From NCBI GenBank assembly GCA_054601695.1, contig BAAHQB010000280.1, forward strand, positions 124,001-188,000: a DNA stretch of 64,000 nucleotides, given 5' to 3'. Positions 1 to 32,250 of the stretch are shown piece after piece. Made by a program: the position numbers and the translations under genes. This DNA comes from Amorphochlora amoebiformis (taxonomy: Eukaryota > Cercozoa > Chlorarachniophyceae). The stretch's first letter is position 1, and the number at the start of each line of letters is the position of its first letter. Under the pieces are notes generated by a model that saw only the letters and a list, made by a program, of their open reading frames with translations, was not told the origin of the DNA and did not search any database.

Positions 1-123
1 ATATATATATATATATATATATGTTTTATTTATACATACATTTACATATATATATATATATATATTAAATATGTATCTATGTATAAATATATATAATATG
101 TGTATGTATGAATATACATGTAA

Positions 124-184
<61 letters not shown>

Positions 185-317
185 ATATATATGTAATGTT
201 CATAGATATTGTAGACAGATTTCTACGCATACATATTTCTTTGATAGAGACATTATATTGTACAAATAAATATACTTACATTTATACACTGATATATATA
301 TATATATATGTATATTT

Positions 318-377
<60 letters not shown>

Positions 378-490
378 AAATATGCTTGTAATATATATAT
401 GTATATTATCGATATGATATATCGATCAGATATTATCCGATGATTTTCGTCGAATCGACTATGATCAAATGCTACAGCAGGGTCATACAT

Positions 491-547
<57 letters not shown>

Positions 548-605
548 GATATACGTATACGAATCTATATGCGTATAAATATATATGTACGTATCATAAG
601 TTATT

Positions 606-690
<85 letters not shown>

Positions 691-807
691 TATATACACA
701 TATGTACATAAATAAACTGCGGTATAACAATTATATCTTGTGTACATTTATGATATACATATATATATATATATACATATATATATATGTATATATTATG
801 ATATACG

Positions 808-889
<82 letters not shown>

Positions 890-913
890 CATATGTATAT
901 ATACATATATATA

Positions 914-978
<65 letters not shown>

Positions 979-1208
979 ACATGTTTATGTATATGTATGT
1001 GTATATTCACATATATATATATATATATATATATAACTATGTATATAAATTATATCTATTTATGAATTAATATATATATATATATATTTTCATATATATA
1101 TATACTTGTATACATGTATTGGTTTATATTGGATACATAATACATATGTTTATAAACATTTAGCATAGCACACTATTTCACTGTATGTATATGCATAGAA
1201 ACACCCAC

Positions 1209-1263
<55 letters not shown>

Positions 1264-1329
1264 CATTATATACATATATATATATATATACATGTACATA
1301 TGTATATATACATATACATACTGTATTGC

Positions 1330-1378
<49 letters not shown>

Positions 1379-1407
1379 GCATATCGTCAGATGATCAAGA
1401 ATATATA
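1..1407. repeat. TA-rich 5' flank, no gene
   Basis: The stretch before the first gene is almost entirely (TA)n with short (TG)n and (CA)n runs, for example a TG run at about 355-377 and a CA run at about 808-821. There is a perfect (TAA)n trinucleotide tract at about 863-888. No reading frame other than alternating Tyr/Ile runs is present and I see no exon-like island. Near the end, a short piece resembling CCCTAA repeats lies just downstream of the first exon at about 1443-1463. Confidence 0.85.
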
Positions 1408-1647
1408 ATGGACCAAAATTGGGGTAAGGCTCAAACTCTTTAAACCCTAGCCCTAAGCCCCTAATATACTATATATATGTGCGGATACATATAATGTATA
1501 TATAAGTGTTATTTATACTTATATATTAAATACAAATATATTTTTATATGGTGTATGCTGACGGTGAGGCGTACAAGTTGTGCAAGAAATGTAAACATAC
1601 AATTTCGTATGTATACACACATATATATATATATACATATAATATAT

Positions 1648-1689
<42 letters not shown>

Positions 1690-2026
1690 ATATGTATACA
1701 TATATATATATATAAAACATATACATGATACTCACGTGGGAAAATCAGTTAGTTCAATAGTTTCAATTTTCTTTTGACATTTCCCATTTTCGCTATCTTT
1801 TCCAAAAAGAAATTGCTCACTATATGTCCCTGTGTGAGTTTATATCCCTTCCCCTCATCTGTTGTGTGTATTTCTCTCTCTTTTTGTTCTTTCTCTCTGT
1901 GCAGAGCAGGGAATGGGTCTCGAGCAATATCCAACTGTAAATTTGAAGGAGGTAGATTCATTATATATATAATTTTATGTGTGGATATATAAATGTATCT
2001 ACATATGCATGAATATATACAGACAA

Positions 2027-2074
<48 letters not shown>

Positions 2075-2298
2075 CCACATTCTGGAACTTTCCCAGAAGA
2101 TGATGGTCCTTTGTGTCCACATGCAAATTTGTCCCAACTATTTGTCACAACCCAACTTGCATTCTGAGTCAGAAGTATCTCAACCAAATTATGAATTACC
2201 AGTGGTATGCTTGTCACTAGTAGTAGTATCTGGTAGTACCGGTTACTACAGGTTACTACCGGTTACTACAGGATACTACCGGTTACTACCGGTGAGGA

Positions 2299-2329
<31 letters not shown>

Positions 2330-2608
2330 ATATAATATATATATATATATATATGTATATATATGTATGTATAGATGTTATGTATCATACTGTGATAATA
2401 TTATATATGAATAATTATATAAAAACACATGTGCATGTGTGTGTGTTTATACATGTAAATGTGTGCATGTATTTTTTATTATATATGTGTATATATATAT
2501 ATATATATGTACATATATACATATGGATACACACGTATACCATACTCATAAATATGCATACAAGTACGTAAAGGTATACCGCACATATAATTTCATATAC
2601 ATATATAC

Positions 2609-2679
<71 letters not shown>

Positions 2680-2889
2680 GTGTGTACATGTATACATATA
2701 TATATATATATACATATATGTACAATAAACAAATATAGATGACATGTATAATATACATATATATATATATATATAATATATATATATATATATAATACAT
2801 ATATATATATATATATTACGCTTCTTCCAGTCTTGTATAATATTCCTGCCGTCGGGGGACCGTTTAGAGGTAATACACACACACAGACA

Positions 2890-2934
<45 letters not shown>

Positions 2935-3131
2935 ATATATAGTATTTACATTTATGAATATATATTGTATATTTTGTATATACACAGACTTATACATATA
3001 TACATATATATATATATGCATATATATCATTTTTAGTCCACACTTCCCTGCCCTTATACGTCAAAAAGAGAGAAGACAGGGAATGGGAGACCATCTGAGA
3101 GAGAGAGAGAGAGAGAGTGAAAGAGGGAGTT

Positions 3132-3168
<37 letters not shown>

Positions 3169-3572
3169 GGAAGTCCGCGAGAGATGGTGTGCGACAGGAT
3201 ATCTATTCATATATTCATATATACATGTATTCTTATGTATATACACTAGCCCTAACCCTAAATTGTACCGGCTAAATCTTATGTATGCTTATTCAGGGAT
3301 TTCGGTCTCTACATTCTCCATCATCTATTCATTCATTCTTCCGTTTCGCTCTTTCCTCCCCTTCTTTGTTTCAACTGATGTTTATTCTGTCCACTTGTTC
3401 GTATGTTGAATTTCACTTACTTCATATCTTGTTTGTTTTTTATTAGGTTCCAAGATTCTTCGCAATCGCTCTACTTCATCTCAACTTGCCAGAGGTTAAA
3501 TTTTTATAGTTTTGTTTCTGTTAACTTAATCCTCTATCAGTCGTCCTCATTTTCTCACGCCTCTAAATATGC

Positions 3573-3621
<49 letters not shown>

Positions 3622-3702
3622 ACATAGATATATACTATATACATATATATACTTAAATGTATATATATATATATTATATTTATAATGATTGCTTAATGTT
3701 CA

Positions 3703-3755
<53 letters not shown>

Positions 3756-4438
3756 ATGTATGTATATGTATGTAAATATATATATATATATAATACATAT
3801 GTATATATATATATATGTGTGTGTACTTATCTTGACACATATAAAAATACTCACAAGAATTACTCAGTTTAGTGAATCTGGCCGCCACAAGACACGAGAT
3901 CGCCCTCTCATATTCCCCATTCTTGTCGTAGCCCTCGTCCTTTTAGTCGTCAAGCAGGCAACGAAATATATATATTTCAAATACAGAATTTTCATAGTTT
4001 AACATGTATATATGTCGGTACATGTGTACATATATATTGTACATGTAAACACTTCTGTTATATGTATGATAAATGCATACACATAATATAAATATGTATG
4101 TATACATATATACATATATACATACATATACATATACACATAGATATATATATATACATACATACATATATGTGTGTGTATTTAAAGTAATGTCGAATAA
4201 GTGAAAAGGTTTGATATGTGTAATTATGTATATGTATATATGTGTACATATATATATACATATATTATGTAACTGTAACAAGGCACGAGAAACAGTGAAC
4301 ACGTGGCGTTGGTTGGGGCCGGAATTTCCAGAAATTTTCAGGGGATCTCAAGAATCTTTTGAGGAGAGAAAAAGCTCGGAAATTTCTATGAGTGATGATT
4401 TTATTTCCAAGGAAGAATTCTCGGATATGTACAAGTGA
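1408..4438 (+). CDS. Hypothetical single-pass membrane protein, 7 exons
   Basis: Not recognised. Proposed exons: 1408-1423, 1905-1951, 2097-2204, 2831-2869, 3447-3494, 3868-3948, 4283-4438, giving 164 residues ending in TGA. All junctions are GT-AG; the first is phase 1 and the rest phase 0, which is the main support. The second exon follows a strong pyrimidine tract and tgcag. The start MDQNW runs straight into a gtaagg donor. The protein has a Cys-containing middle part, then a hydrophobic segment (about residues 92-109, [15 protein letters not shown]) preceded by basic residues, then an acidic Ser/Glu-rich tail ending in SDMYK. This suggests a small membrane protein with a soluble C-terminus; topology is not clear. 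The sixth exon could end at 3945 instead of 3948 because GTCGTC offers two donors. Reverse-strand frames over 1749-2217 look partly protein-like but lack coherent splice sites. RNA evidence would be needed to be sure of the exon chain. Confidence 0.55.
2241..2290. repeat. 10-bp tandem repeat in intron
   Basis: Five head-to-tail copies of a 10-bp unit, ggttactacc/ggttactaca, with one G-A substitution in the fourth copy. It lies in intron 3 of the first gene, just after the donor at 2205. It is one of the few non-TA tandem arrays in the window. Confidence 0.9.
3095..3170. repeat. (GA)n tract in intron
   Basis: Purine-rich GA dinucleotide repeat with a few interruptions, in intron 4 of the first gene. 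No coding potential. Confidence 0.9.
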
Positions 4439-4512
4439 GGCTGACGTTTCTTCTATCTTTTTCTATTTTTTTCGTGTGTTTGCATGAGAATGGAATGGTT
4501 GTCATGTATATT

Positions 4513-4557
<45 letters not shown>

Positions 4558-4644
4558 TATATATATATATTACAAATATATATATATAAACACATATATG
4601 TATACATATATGTACATATATATATATACATATATATATATGGA

Positions 4645-4676
<32 letters not shown>

Positions 4677-5118
4677 GTGTATGAACACTTAAATACATAC
4701 TTCTATTATATTAATACAATTTCAGCATACCCAAATGTAACATATTTAATATATTTATAAAATGTGTTTACGAATATACTTTTTTACATATACAAACGTA
4801 TATATATACATACATATATGCATACATATTCATATACAAGGAGGCAGAGATACCAGGGTGGCCTGATCGGCGTCACATCAACTCTCGCATGGCAAACATA
4901 TCAAATTTCCATGAAAAGGGTTGCTCACCTCCTCAGTGGCTAAAGCCCACTTCTATCTCTCTATCTCTCCCTCTCTCTCTCTCTATCTCTTCTCGCCCCC
5001 AACCACCACTACTCACGGTGATGGCCCGTTGCATGCCTGACTGACACCTGCAAGTCGTAATCCCTGTGACATGCGTGACATCTCAGTTGGTGACAATGAT
5101 TATTTGTAAGATGCAAGT
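4439..5118. other. Intergenic spacer between two + strand genes
   Basis: This spacer runs from the stop codon of the first gene to the proposed ATG of the second. The left half is TA-rich; about 4845-5110 has mixed composition with a short CT tract (about 4951-4987) and probably holds the promoter and 5' leader of the downstream gene. No exon with consistent splice sites was found in it. Confidence 0.5.
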
Positions 5119-5169
5119 ATGGCCGACTCTGACATCCTTGGCTCGAATTGGGATGCCGCAGTGGGTAAG

Positions 5170-5216
<47 letters not shown>

Positions 5217-5357
5217 TATATTATATACATATATATATATATATGTATATATATACTTATATACATGTACATCTATATATTTAGATATATTTATATGTGT
5301 ATACATATTCATACATACATACATATACATACAATCTAATTATATGCATTATGTATG

Positions 5358-5389
<32 letters not shown>

Positions 5390-5401
5390 GTACATATGCA
5401 T

Positions 5402-5446
<45 letters not shown>

Positions 5447-5608
5447 TATATAAGATCCATATATATATATATATATATATCATGTTACATTACATTCTCA
5501 AATATACATTATATATATTATATATACATATATATATATATATATTTATATATTTATATATAATATACATTTGTATGTATTCATGTACATATTGTATACG
5601 TTTAAATA

Positions 5609-5653
<45 letters not shown>

Positions 5654-5666
5654 GTACATGCACATA

Positions 5667-5697
<31 letters not shown>

Positions 5698-5805
5698 TTA
5701 TATATATATATATATATATATATAATATGTATAGGTAGATATCTTCTAAGTATATACTAAAAAAATACGTTTGCATATAGGCATGCATGTACGTAAAATT
5801 AAACA

Positions 5806-5853
<48 letters not shown>

Positions 5854-6356
5854 AATATATATATGTATATATGCATACATACATATAAATGCTAATAATA
5901 TATATATATATATTGTATATACAGGATATCCTTATCTATATGCATGTATAATAATTAAACTTTTACATACATAGATATACATGTATATTTGCGAATACTG
6001 ATATCATTTCAAATATAAAAATTTATGGGTATGTATTCATTAAAACATTTATTGTAAATGTAATATATATATATATATATAATATGCATATATATATATA
6101 TATTACATGTAAGTATAATATAATACACACATATTTATAATATATATATTTGATATTCTATGCATGTAATTATATATATATATACATATGTTTATACATA
6201 TATATCATAAACGAATAAATATTATATATATGTGTGTGTTTTATTTACATATTATATATACACACACATATACACATATATATATATATTACATATATAT
6301 ATATATATATATATATTATGGCAAATAATACGTAAGAATATATATTGAATTCAACA

Positions 6357-6389
<33 letters not shown>

Positions 6390-6513
6390 ATATATATATA
6401 TATGTATATATATATTTGTATATACATTGTATATATGTATATGAATACATAATATATATATATATATATTTAGGTATATATTCATAATCAATATAATATG
6501 CATATTGTACGTC

Positions 6514-6544
<31 letters not shown>

Positions 6545-6546
6545 CA

Positions 6547-6577
<31 letters not shown>

Positions 6578-6850
6578 CGTGTGTGTGTGTTTGTACAATG
6601 AATACAACACTCATATTTATACATATATATAACACATACATATATTTATATACATACATATATTGTTTTATGTAGGGTGCGGCCCTCATACTACCAATAT
6701 TTACATCGCGTATTCTTCCGACTCCTGATTCTCCTATGTATGCTCTTGTATCTACATATATTTATATTTGTAGTACTGTACTGTATTCAAATACATATGT
6801 ATATACGGAGTATGTGTACTTACTTGTGTCAATATATGCACCTTTATATT

Positions 6851-6891
<41 letters not shown>

Positions 6892-6948
6892 ATATATATA
6901 CATATATATATACATATATATATATATATGTATATATAATACAAATAT

Positions 6949-6979
<31 letters not shown>

Positions 6980-7066
6980 TGTATAAATACATATAAATAT
7001 ATGTATATATATATAAATATACAATATAGTATATGTATACATAAATAAATAATATAGTATATGTAT

Positions 7067-7099
<33 letters not shown>

Positions 7100-7197
7100 A
7101 ATATATCATATTTTGGTTACGTATATGCTATGTTTATCTACATATATATACATATACATAAATGCATATACGGATGTATATATATATGTATATATGG

Positions 7198-7250
<53 letters not shown>

Positions 7251-7306
7251 ATGTATACACGTACATTGGTATTCTATCAATTTCACGCACTTTCTTTTTT
7301 TATCAC

Positions 7307-7389
<83 letters not shown>

Positions 7390-7449
7390 GATGTATGTAT
7401 CTAGTATGTACATATTTATATATATATATATATATATATATGAATGAAA

Positions 7450-7480
<31 letters not shown>

Positions 7481-7600
7481 CTCTAACTCTCTGTTATGTA
7501 CATGTATTTGCATAAGTAATATATATATATATATGTACATAAACATATATATATATGTAATATATATATATATATATAATATATACAATATATAATGTAA

Positions 7601-7634
<34 letters not shown>

Positions 7635-7904
7635 ATATTTAGGTGGGATCTGTTACACGCTAACAATACAATAATCTGTCGCGATATTGGTATGCTATAT
7701 GGTGTAGCTCTCACAGTGGTATTTTAAAAAAATTGTTATTTGTATACAATTATCAAAAGCTATATGTACGTTTATGTGTATATACTTACATGTGTTATAT
7801 ATAACTATATGTACACATACATATATATATATATATATATATGCAAATATACATGGATATATATATATATATATATATGTACCATTTTCCTCTCAGCTGT
7901 AATA

Positions 7905-7952
<48 letters not shown>

Positions 7953-8293
7953 TATATGTATATTTATGGTTTTTGTCTAATTCTTTCTCTGTCTCGGTCG
8001 TATTCAGTCCATACATGGGTTTACGAATATACATAAAGTTCCTATAATCTTCGGGGGAGCGCTTGTCGGAAGGTTTAAAAACATATCATTATATACATGT
8101 AGGTATGCATTTATGTATATGTTCTAATACACATATATATATATATGTTTATATTTACATATATATACAGATTTAATTGTATACATATACATGTATAAAT
8201 AATGCATATGTATGAGTGTATTCATGTTAAAATATACACACATCCATGTGTACACAAAAGGATACTTAGATATAAATTACATGTATGTATACA

Positions 8294-8339
<46 letters not shown>

Positions 8340-8772
8340 CATAAATATCGCATATATATATATATATATGTACATATACATACATATATTATATATATAT
8401 ATATATAAATATATTCGAAACAGTAAATATGTAATATATACATATATGATATACATGCACGTACACACATTTTACATTGTTTACACAACAGATTCATGGG
8501 ATTCTTATCATCCAAGTTTATTGCCGGTAGATACTTCTCTCAAGCTCCCAAAAGATCTAAACCATCCAACTCAAACCCCGGCTCCGAGGTCTCTGGTCTG
8601 GATTCCACTGGTTCCAAAGGCCTGGGTTCCGAGGGTTCCGAAAACCTGAGTTCCAAAACCAAGGGTCAACCGCGAGGCGAAAATGGGCGTAGTGGTGAGT
8701 GAGATTCCATGTATTTGTATATGTATGTATAATATAAATATATATATATATATATATATATCCATAGAATAT

Positions 8773-8831
<59 letters not shown>

Positions 8832-8923
8832 TTGTGTAGATATCGCAAATATGATATATGGAGATACTAATATTATCACTCTCTTCTCTCGCTCTTTGGG
8901 TGCATGTATACTATTGTATCACT

Positions 8924-8958
<35 letters not shown>

Positions 8959-9494
8959 TATATTATTTACCCACATATATGTATATATATATATATATAT
9001 TATATATATTATGTATATATGTGTGTGTTTGAACATAGTCATACAATATAAAATATCTATATATTATATATAATTATATATATATAGATGTATATATACA
9101 TATGTATGTACATATATGTATGTTTGAATGTAGTCACACTGTTTACAGAATAATATATTTATATATAAATATAAACATCTCCATAAGCGCATATGTTTAT
9201 AGCTTTTTTTCTTATATAAATGTATATGTATATATATAAATATACATATATTTATATGTATATGTACATATAATATAATATATGTACGTTCGTGTGGTAT
9301 AAATAAATATATATACGCAGCGTACAATATATGTATATTTATGCTAAATTCATATATATAAATATATATTATATATGTATACATTTATATGTATATATAG
9401 AGTATGTGTGAATATGTATATGTATATATAATATATATATAAATATATATGTCAATATATAATATATATATATATATATAAATTATGTATACAT

Positions 9495-9543
<49 letters not shown>

Positions 9544-9575
9544 GTGTTTATCTGTAAGCTGTATGTACATATACA

Positions 9576-9615
<40 letters not shown>

Positions 9616-9889
9616 TATTTATGCACATTATGTATAAATATTTTAATATATACATATATATATATATATATATATCTGAATATATATATATATATTTTCA
9701 TGTTTTCATATTTTTTTCATATCTAGTTTTCTAGATGTAGATAGGTATATATATGTATATATATATATGAAATATGTACATGTATGTATATACAAATTTG
9801 AATCTAAAACAGAAGATTCGAACTCTTCTTGGGAGCAGAAGATGAAGAAGAAATCAGAGAGCTTGCGCCAGCAGGAAGAAGATGACTAA
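5119..9889 (+). CDS. Hypothetical small membrane protein, 6 exons
   Basis: Not recognised. Exons: 5119-5164, 6676-6709, 7643-7689, 8039-8072, 8492-8694, 9813-9889, giving 146 residues and a TAA stop. Junction phases are 1, 2, 1, 2, 1 and all match, with good donors (gtaagt after exon 1, gtgagt after exon 5). The start reads [15 protein letters not shown]. Exon 4 (34 nt) encodes a hydrophobic Gly-rich stretch that continues into exon 5, forming one likely membrane segment at about residues 43-60 ([11 protein letters not shown] then RFMGFLSSK). After it comes a low-complexity Ser/Gly/Lys/Pro region and a highly charged tail ending in QQEEDD. The short middle exons sit in introns of several hundred to 1,500 bases made of TA repeat. 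I infer a small single-pass or hairpin membrane protein; no family assigned. The 34-nt exons are the weakest part of the model. Confidence 0.55.
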
Positions 9890-10498
9890 TGCAATTCGCC
9901 TAGTATACGTACGGCCCTGAGTCACTAGAACTAGTAGAATTATTGTGAACATTATACTTTATAACTGGTATAAGTGCCAGTGTAGTGCTAGTCGTATTGT
10001 CACTAGATCGCTCAAGTCTACACAGGCTTATACGTAACTTTCAGGTAAGCAATATCGTAGTAAAGTACGTAGATCTAGATCTGGTATAGACTAGATCATA
10101 GGCTGAGATATTGAGTCGATCATGCATGCAATTTAAGGCGAATTATAAGTCGTGTTAATTGAAAAAACTGCGGAACTTCAATACCCTAATGATAAATCCA
10201 GATAAATACTATATGGGTGACTGTCTAGATTATGTAATGACGACGCTCCAACTAACGTTACGTATGGATCCGCCGGCGATGAATACACAAGAAGAACAGG
10301 CAAGCCTGTTTTAAAAGTTGTTGTCGGTTACAACGTTAAATATCAGGGCCATACGTCGCTTCAGAACATCCTACGTATACATGTACGGAAATTCGTCTAA
10401 GGTGAGACTTTCATGTATCAATATGTAGGGAGGAGAAGAGTTTAACAGGGGTAGGGGTAGTTAGGTGAACGAAAGAGAGGATAGATAGAAGAGAGGAC
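9890..10498. other. Convergent intergenic region
   Basis: Mixed-composition, unique-looking DNA without (TA)n between two genes that end towards each other (stop at 9889 on + and at 10499 on -). It presumably contains both 3' ends and poly(A) sites. It has several CTAG-rich palindromes such as agatctagatct near 10071, which also occur in the other convergent spacer at 18420-18972. No coding region seen. Confidence 0.55.
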
Positions 10499-15311
<4,813 letters not shown>

Positions 15312-15631
15312 CACACGTTATTGCTTCAATTACGTCTCCGAGGTGCTCACGTTTCGCCGCGAGGGCCGCAGAAGGCCGCCACGTTTAAACCGGCAACCGA
15401 TCTGTGGAGGTTCGGCTGGAACTGTGACACCTCTGAGTGACGGGTGCCGCGTGCCATATGTCCTTCGGTTGTCCCATCCAATTGTTTGCGGTGGGAGGCG
15501 GTTCGCACTGCGTGACCCGATTGAATATATTGTGAGTTTCAGTCCTTTTGCGGCTACCTTGACTCTAGTTCTTAATCTCATGTCACCCTCTTCACCCGAG
15601 AATTTACCCACCCCTTCCCCCATGATAGAAG
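15312..15631. promoter_or_regulatory. Short bidirectional promoter region
   Basis: Only 320 bp separate the start codons of the dioxygenase-like gene (-) and the methyltransferase gene (+). The stretch is GC-richer than the surrounding introns and free of TA repeats. Both promoters and both 5' leaders must lie here or overlap the neighbour. No TATA box or other motif can be assigned with confidence; open frames on both strands here are shadows. Confidence 0.55.
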
Positions 15632-18419
<2,788 letters not shown>

Positions 18420-18972
18420 CCTACTAAAGATTGATTTGGAGATATTTAAGTTTCAGGGCCCTACACCTAGCTAGCTAGACACAGTTAGACTCCAGATCTG
18501 GATGATACGTACCTAGGATGATCTAGTAACCTAATTATATATACGAAGATCAAGATATTAGCACAATTTAGCGGTATCATGGTATATTTTATAGAATGGT
18601 GTCTACTAGTTGCTAGAGTTAGTCTAGCTAGCTAGCTATATAGGCGGGTGTAATAGAACAGGTCATAATATAGACTATCTAGCCTATGATCATTGTCGAC
18701 CCACCCACTATCTAGACTATAGGCTAGGACTAGTGCAATATCGTATAGTAATATCGTCAATTTTTTTTTGAAAATTTCAGTGAAGCAATATTAATTGTAG
18801 GAAAGACTCGGGTTATAAAATAATCATTCCAAATCACGGTCACCAGCAGTCGCAGTTTAGCTAGGTGAAACGAGTTAGGTTACACACACCACGTACGGCG
18901 TTCAAGGCTACCGTATAATGCTAACAGGCTATAGCGTCGGCAGAGAGCGGTACACAATAGACTATGACACAT
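18420..18972. other. Convergent intergenic region
   Basis: Non-repetitive spacer between the methyltransferase stop and the SLU7 stop. It is rich in CTAG/GCTAGC words (for example gctagctagctat near 18625). It must hold two 3' ends. Nothing coding seen. Confidence 0.5.
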
Positions 18973-20087
18973 CTAATCATCACGCTTTCGCTTCTCCTTG
19001 GACATGGCGATCGCCCGTCCTGTCGCCCCCGTACAATACGAGTTGCGAACTGTCGACAGGCAGCACTTGTATCCCCACTTGCCGTCGCGCCAGAAGCTGC
19101 CCCAAACGGCTGTATGATTGTTGTCGTAAACGTCTTCAACGTACTTGGATTTTGGAATCGCAGCTTCGTGGCCCTTAATGACCTTGCCGTCCTCCGAGTA
19201 CTCAACGTAGTTTTCCGACTGCGCGAGCAGGAGCTCCTTGGGCGGAGCCTTGAGGTGCTTGGTTCCGCCATATTTGTCCAGGACGGACCGACGATGGTTG
19301 TTGGCGAGCTGCATGCGGCGCTTCTGCTCGGCTTGGAAGTGGAGCTCGGCTTGGCTCGGTGCCGCTTGGAGGTGGACGGCATCGTCCCCACCTTCATTGC
19401 GTTGGAAGGCAAAGAATTCGAGGGCTTTCACCTGATAGTGGTTTCATACGTTCAGAACAAATATGCACTTCAATTCACACATTACATTACATACCTTGTT
19501 AACCTCCCCGCTCGACCTTACAAAATTATCTCCAGCGTATGCTAGCTCGGATGGGTCCTTCTCGGGGTGAGGATTGGCGCGCATTGAGCGCGTTTTAGGG
19601 TCGTAGTGCGCTGACTTGACGTTTAGGTTGAGCAGATATTTGGCGGTGTCTTCTCGGATGCGCAGGTTGCGGACGGTGGTCCGCGTACGCGCGTCACGTT
19701 TTTGGATGACTTGGCCATCGTCCTTCAGCTCGGTATCTAAACGATTTTCCATTTTGAATCAGCACTTTAGCACATCAAACATATTGGAAAAACAAACAGA
19801 AAACAATCTACCCTCGTTCTCCGACTCGTCGTCGGAGTCCGAGTCCGAATCGGAATCGGAATCGGAATCCGAGTCGTCGTCGTCGTCTTTATCCTTCTTT
19901 GCCTGCTTCTTACGCAGCCGCCGTTCGGCCCTCTTCTTCAGCTTTTCTTTCTTCTTGAGAGCCTTAGAAAACGTATATGCGTTGAATACACAACAAATGT
20001 AATTAAAATGCACATATATTTATTCATATATATATATATTATATATACACATATTATACATGTATCTATATATTATATATATTATTA

Positions 20088-20141
<54 letters not shown>

Positions 20142-20194
20142 GTACATATGTATATAATATACATATATATATTATACATGTGTATGTGCATGTG

Positions 20195-20244
<50 letters not shown>

Positions 20245-20302
20245 AAGAAATATAGATGTACATGAAATATATGTATCGATGCATGTAATACGTATATTAT
20301 GA

Positions 20303-20371
<69 letters not shown>

Positions 20372-20496
20372 ACGTGCAATATATACATACATACATATAT
20401 AATATATATTTTTATATTATATATATATGTATATATATATATATAGTATACTACATATATATGTATACATACATGTATCTAAAATGCTATACGTGT

Positions 20497-20528
<32 letters not shown>

Positions 20529-20657
20529 ATATACATATAAATGATCACACATGTATATAATGCTACATACATACATACATATATATATTACACATATATA
20601 TATATACATGCTTTCATGTAAATATATATATATATATACATATTATACACACATACG

Positions 20658-20714
<57 letters not shown>

Positions 20715-21220
20715 CGATAAATATGCGTATTTTATATAGATATATGAATACAAAAATATTTTCACCTTGCGCTTCATTTGCTCGTCGAGCTCCTTCTCCT
20801 TCTTCTTGCGCCGCGCGTTTTCTACCTTGTTGTAGACTGACGCAAATCATAAGTAAAATTACAAATGCACACCACTTTGGCTTCGATTTTGGTGGGGTTT
20901 TATATGCGGTTGTGGGGTTTTGGTGGGGTTTGATGTGTGTGTGTTTTGGAGTATTGAAGGTGGGGCTTTAGAAAAGAACGTATTGTTTGTATAGAAGAGT
21001 TTGGGATTTCGTTGGGATAAGATTTGGATTCATACAGTCGATGACTTGCTTATAGCGCCTTGGATCGTAGCCCTTCCAGCGATCGCGTTTGGCATCATAA
21101 CTTTGGTTATTCGATTCGTTGTACACCTTGACATTGGCATTATATATATATATGTATATGTGTATATATATATATATATCATACTATATGTATATGTATA
21201 TGTATATATATATATCATAC

Positions 21221-21251
<31 letters not shown>

Positions 21252-21391
21252 TACATTTACACATAAATATATATATATATAATGTATATAATATATTGTA
21301 TATATGTATATATATATATATTGTTACATGTAGGTAAATATATATTTATATATATATATATATATTTATATTATAATATATATGTAATATA

Positions 21392-21428
<37 letters not shown>

Positions 21429-22359
21429 ATATGTAGGTAAATATATATATATATATATATGAGATATGTACATGTATATAATATACATATATATATATAT
21501 TTCTATATATATATGTTTTGTAATTATGAGTATACTTCCATTTTTAAGGCAGATATGTTCTATGCATACATATTTACACATGTGTATTCAAAATCTGTTT
21601 AAGAACTTATATCTATGTACATTAACATATACATAAAATACATATATATTCATGCATGTGTACCTCGTCGGCCACACATTTGTTGGTAAGCTTAGCGCCA
21701 CGCTTTCGAGGCCGTTCACAGCAGTCGCGGGTCTAATATGAATACCATCCTATTTGATTTCCGATCCAATATACCCAGTATCCCCAATGTATTCTTTACT
21801 AACAATAGATTTTCCCCAATATACATAAGCATGTATGATACGTACCTTGTGAGACATCGCCCCACAGTTTTCACATGCGCCCTTGCGGAATTTTTTGGCT
21901 TGAAATCCCTTCTTCCCACGAGGTCGGAACTCATCCATTATACTCCCCAGTCCCATCTTAGCCTTCTCCTTGTCCTTGTCCGAGAGAAAATGGGTCATTT
22001 TCTGGTGCTTGAGGCCGACCTTGCCGTCGCTCACATACCATGGTGCCTCCGACATGTACTGTGGGATGTGCGGGTTGATCATGTTTCCCTCTTCATCGAC
22101 CTCGGGGGGTGCAACGGCGAGCTTTCGGAGCTCCTCCAGCTCCTTCGCCTTTTTGTAGTCCTCGCGCGAGTGCCGGTGGCCTTTGTTTGATATAATTTGA
22201 TCATGAGGACTACGGTTGCATCGGGTTTATTTGTTGTTAGCTCTGTGGTCTGGGCCTTGCAAGGAACATCCCAAAAATTCTGATTGTCAGTATCTACATG
22301 GTAGTATTTCTCGATTGAGGAAAGAATGAACGTGAATTCACACCTGTAGAGGATGCCAT
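18973..22359 (-). CDS. SLU7: Pre-mRNA splicing factor SLU7, 8 exons
   Basis: SLU7 is the second-step splicing factor that helps select and hold the 3' splice site in the spliceosome. Exons: 22359-22344, 22180-21846, 21732-21664, 21126-21036, 20836-20766, 19962-19812, 19736-19495, 19431-18973; 477 residues, all phases fit. Family marks in order: EVDEEG and INPHIPQYM, the CCHC zinc knuckle [14 protein letters not shown] at 108-121 (C108, C111, H116, C121; intron 2 falls inside it), DAKRDRW, a basic coiled region, an acidic run of alternating Ser-Asp, [39 protein letters not shown], and WGYKCC near the end. It is shorter than the human protein (586) because the Lys/Arg-rich C-terminal tail is reduced to KEKRKRDD. 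The first exon is a 16-nt fragment coding MASST plus one base; this start is inferred from phase. Head-to-head with the phosphatase gene. Confidence 0.94.
21320..21446. repeat. Intronic direct duplication, period about 102 bp
   Basis: attgtta(c/t)atgtaggtaaata occurs at about 21320-21342 and again at about 21422-21444, separated by TA repeat, in SLU7 intron 3. Confidence 0.8.
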
Positions 22360-22473
22360 GCTGTTTCGATAGACCGATCCCGAGGAGAGCGAGGCAAGTC
22401 CGCCACAATCCGACTTTTTCCTTCGGAGCCTAGAAGTTATCTAATTCTGCGGTGTCAGCATCACTGGGTCACT
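22360..22473. promoter_or_regulatory. Compact bidirectional promoter between SLU7 and phosphatase
   Basis: Just 114 bp separate the proposed start codons of SLU7 (-) and the dual-specificity phosphatase (+). The segment is GC-rich relative to the introns and lacks an evident TATA box. If both first exons are right, the two genes must share one promoter. Both first exons are very short (16 and 25 nt), so either start could in truth lie elsewhere. Confidence 0.5.

Positions 22474-32250
<9,777 letters not shown>

Noticed and set aside
1749-2217. - strand frames of 72-125 residues with Cys/His and charged residues
   Set aside because: No phase-consistent donors and acceptors; the + strand has a pyrimidine tract, acceptors and donors that chain with exons on both sides.
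18918-19545. + strand frames of up to 193 residues
   Set aside because: Antisense shadows of the last two SLU7 exons, whose family match is clear on the - strand.
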